Shown: positions 6,132 through 7,257 of the stretch, piece after piece
How the letters are laid out: every line of letters starts with the position of its first letter
Position numbering within the stretch: the stretch's first letter is position 1
Assembly: GCA_052032225.1 (NCBI GenBank)
Contig: JBPEWY010000007.1
Location: 1 to 7,257, forward strand
Length of the DNA: 7,257 nucleotides
DNA from: JBPEWY01 sp052032225
GTDB lineage: Bacteria > Bacteroidota > Bacteroidia > Flavobacteriales > Flavobacteriaceae
Reading direction: 5' to 3'
Notes under the pieces: generated by a model
The model's database searches: none
What the model was told of the DNA's origin: nothing
The model's input: the letters and a program-made list of their open reading frames with translations, nothing else
Translations under genes and position numbers: made by a program

Positions 6132-7257
6132 GCTCTTTGGCTGCTTGTAATAATCTGCTTTTAGCTAAAAAATTATCTTCTAAATCTTTAGCAAATGGTA
6201 CAGGAGTATCTAAGCTAGCTACTCTTTTTATAGGTGCATCTAAATATTCAAAACAATTTTCTGTAATTAAAGCCGCAATATCGCTAGCTATGCCTCCAAA
6301 CATTGTATCTTCTTGCAATAACAACACTTTGCCGGTTTTTTTTACGGTGTTGTAAATAGCCTCGGTATCTAAAGGTTGTAATGTTCTTAAATCTATTATA
6401 TCTGCGCTAATTTCAGGGTGCTGTTGTACAAGCTCTAATGCCCAATGAACTCCTGCTCCATACGTAATTATGCTAATATCTTTACCTTCATAAACTTGCG
6501 CTGCTTTACCAAAAGGCAATGTGTAATATTCTGTTGGAACATCTTGATATACGCTTCTGTAAAGTGCTTTGTGTTCAAAAAACATTACCGGATTAGGATC
6601 GTTAATTGCTGTTGCCAACAAACCTTTAGCATCAAACGGGAATGCCGGATAAACAACTTTTAATCCTGGGGTTTTGGTAAACCAAGCCTCGTTAGTTTGA
6701 CTGTGAAACGGACCAGCCCCTACTCCTGCTCCACAAGGCATTCTAACAACCACATCGGCTTTTTCATTCCATCTGTAATGTACTTTTGCCAAGTAGTTTA
6801 CTATCGGGTTAAATCCTGTGGATACAAAATCGGCAAATTGCATTTCTACTACAGCTTTCATGTTGTTTATAGATAATCCCATGGCTGTAGAAACAATAGC
6901 CGATTCACAAATAGGCGTATTACGCACTCTTTCTTTACCAAACTCGTTTATAAAGCCTTCGGTTATTTTAAAAACTCCTCCGTATTCTGCAATATCTTGC
7001 CCCATAATAACCAAATTGGAGTGCTTTTGCATAGATTGTTTTAACCCTTGCGAAATTGCATCAACAAATCGAATATTTTGCTTTTCTGAATCTGGTTTAA
7101 CTTCTTGATATTCAAAATGTTTATAAACATCATTTAACTCATTACTTTCATTAAATGAAATAGCACTTTCATTAAATGCAAGTTTTAAATTTTCTTCTAT
7201 TTTGGCTTTTATTTTTTTCTCTAACGATTCTTCAACTGTATTGGTTAAAACGCCCTC
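6118..7257 (-). CDS. 2-oxoacid dehydrogenase E1, fused alpha/beta, 5' end off window
   Basis: The frame is open from the right edge to the TAG at 6120-6118, giving 379 visible residues. The ATG at 7032 is internal, since 75 codons without a stop lie upstream of it in frame. Those first residues (EGVLTNTVEESLEKKIKAKI) match the C-terminal tail of an E1 alpha subunit, followed by a short linker and then the full beta part. Beta motifs are GQDIAEYGGVFKITEGF, CESAIVSTAMG (the glutamate that activates thiamine diphosphate, residue 118 of the visible part), GAGPFHSQTNEAWF, and the C-terminal transketolase domain with LLLQEDTMFGGIASDIAA. The enzyme would decarboxylate a 2-oxoacid and pass the acyl group to a lipoyl E2 in the cytoplasm. 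Branched-chain 2-oxoacids are the likely substrate for this fused type, but pyruvate cannot be excluded. It converges on the YceI-like gene with a 14-bp overlap. Confidence 0.9.
   Translation of the reverse strand, partial: EGVLTNTVEESLEKKIKAKIEENLKLAFNESAISFNESNELNDVYKHFEYQEVKPDSEKQNIRFVDAISQGLKQSMQKHSNLVIMGQDIAEYGGVFKITEGFINEFGKERVRNTPICESAIVSTAMGLSINNMKAVVEMQFADFVSTGFNPIVNYLAKVHYRWNEKADVVVRMPCGAGVGAGPFHSQTNEAWFTKTPGLKVVYPAFPFDAKGLLATAINDPNPVMFFEHKALYRSVYQDVPTEYYTLPFGKAAQVYEGKDISIITYGAGVHWALELVQQHPEISADIIDLRTLQPLDTEAIYNTVKKTGKVLLLQEDTMFGGIASDIAALITENCFEYLDAPIKRVASLDTPVPFAKDLEDNFLAKSRLLQAAKELIAY
7144..7178 (-). repeat. 14-bp direct repeat in the linker between E1 alpha and beta parts
   Basis: ACTTTCATTAAATG occurs exactly at 7144-7157 and 7165-7178, 21 bp apart. 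This is in frame, so the protein carries a seven-residue repeat (AFNESAI then SFNESNE). It sits at the end of the alpha part, just before the start of the beta part, where length variation is probably tolerated. A small in-frame duplication is the simplest explanation. Confidence 0.6.

Noticed and set aside
6137..7108. Plus-strand open frames at 6137-6355, 6445-6663 and 6818-7108
   Set aside because: All are antisense to the conserved E1 gene, have cysteine- and serine-rich low-quality translations and show no domain.
1..7257. CRISPR array, tRNA, rRNA or insertion sequence
   Set aside because: No regularly spaced repeats, no tRNA-like cloverleaf, no rRNA-like stretch and no transposase were seen on either strand.

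Overview
The window looks like chromosomal DNA of a Bacteroidota bacterium, most likely a flavobacterium. It is AT-rich. Start codons sit behind A-rich leaders with little Shine-Dalgarno signal. Exported proteins have short signal peptides ending in LQAQ-like sequences. The 3' end carries a 2-oxoacid dehydrogenase E1 with alpha and beta parts in one chain, an arrangement familiar from this phylum. The species cannot be named from the sequence.

Layout: positions 1-60 are an AT-rich leader with no gene. Positions 61-201 encode a 46-residue single-pass membrane peptide. Then come a DUF1801-type protein (240-623) and a six-helix membrane protein (675-1394). The end of that membrane gene lies inside a well-formed integron-type attC site (1373-1439). 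Next are three genes for exported proteins that look like proteases of three catalytic classes: an HExxH metallopeptidase-like protein (1458-2453), an S41 serine peptidase (2495-4486) and a two-lobed aspartic protease (4535-5413). After a 166-bp AT-rich gap comes a YceI-like protein (5580-6131). It converges on, and overlaps by 14 bp, the 3' end of the E1 gene, which runs on the minus strand and leaves the window at its right edge.

The left part, about 1-1440, reads as accessory DNA. The strongest unusual signal is the attC site. With a GTTAG core at 637-641, it bounds a unit of about 796 bp holding one membrane-protein gene, which is what an integron gene cassette looks like. No integrase is present in the window, so this would be an integrase-less cassette site or part of a larger array extending leftward. 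The two genes after the attC (metallopeptidase-like and S41) are tightly spaced and probably co-transcribed. The aspartic protease follows 48 bp later and may belong to the same unit. The YceI-like gene and the E1 gene look like ordinary host genes.
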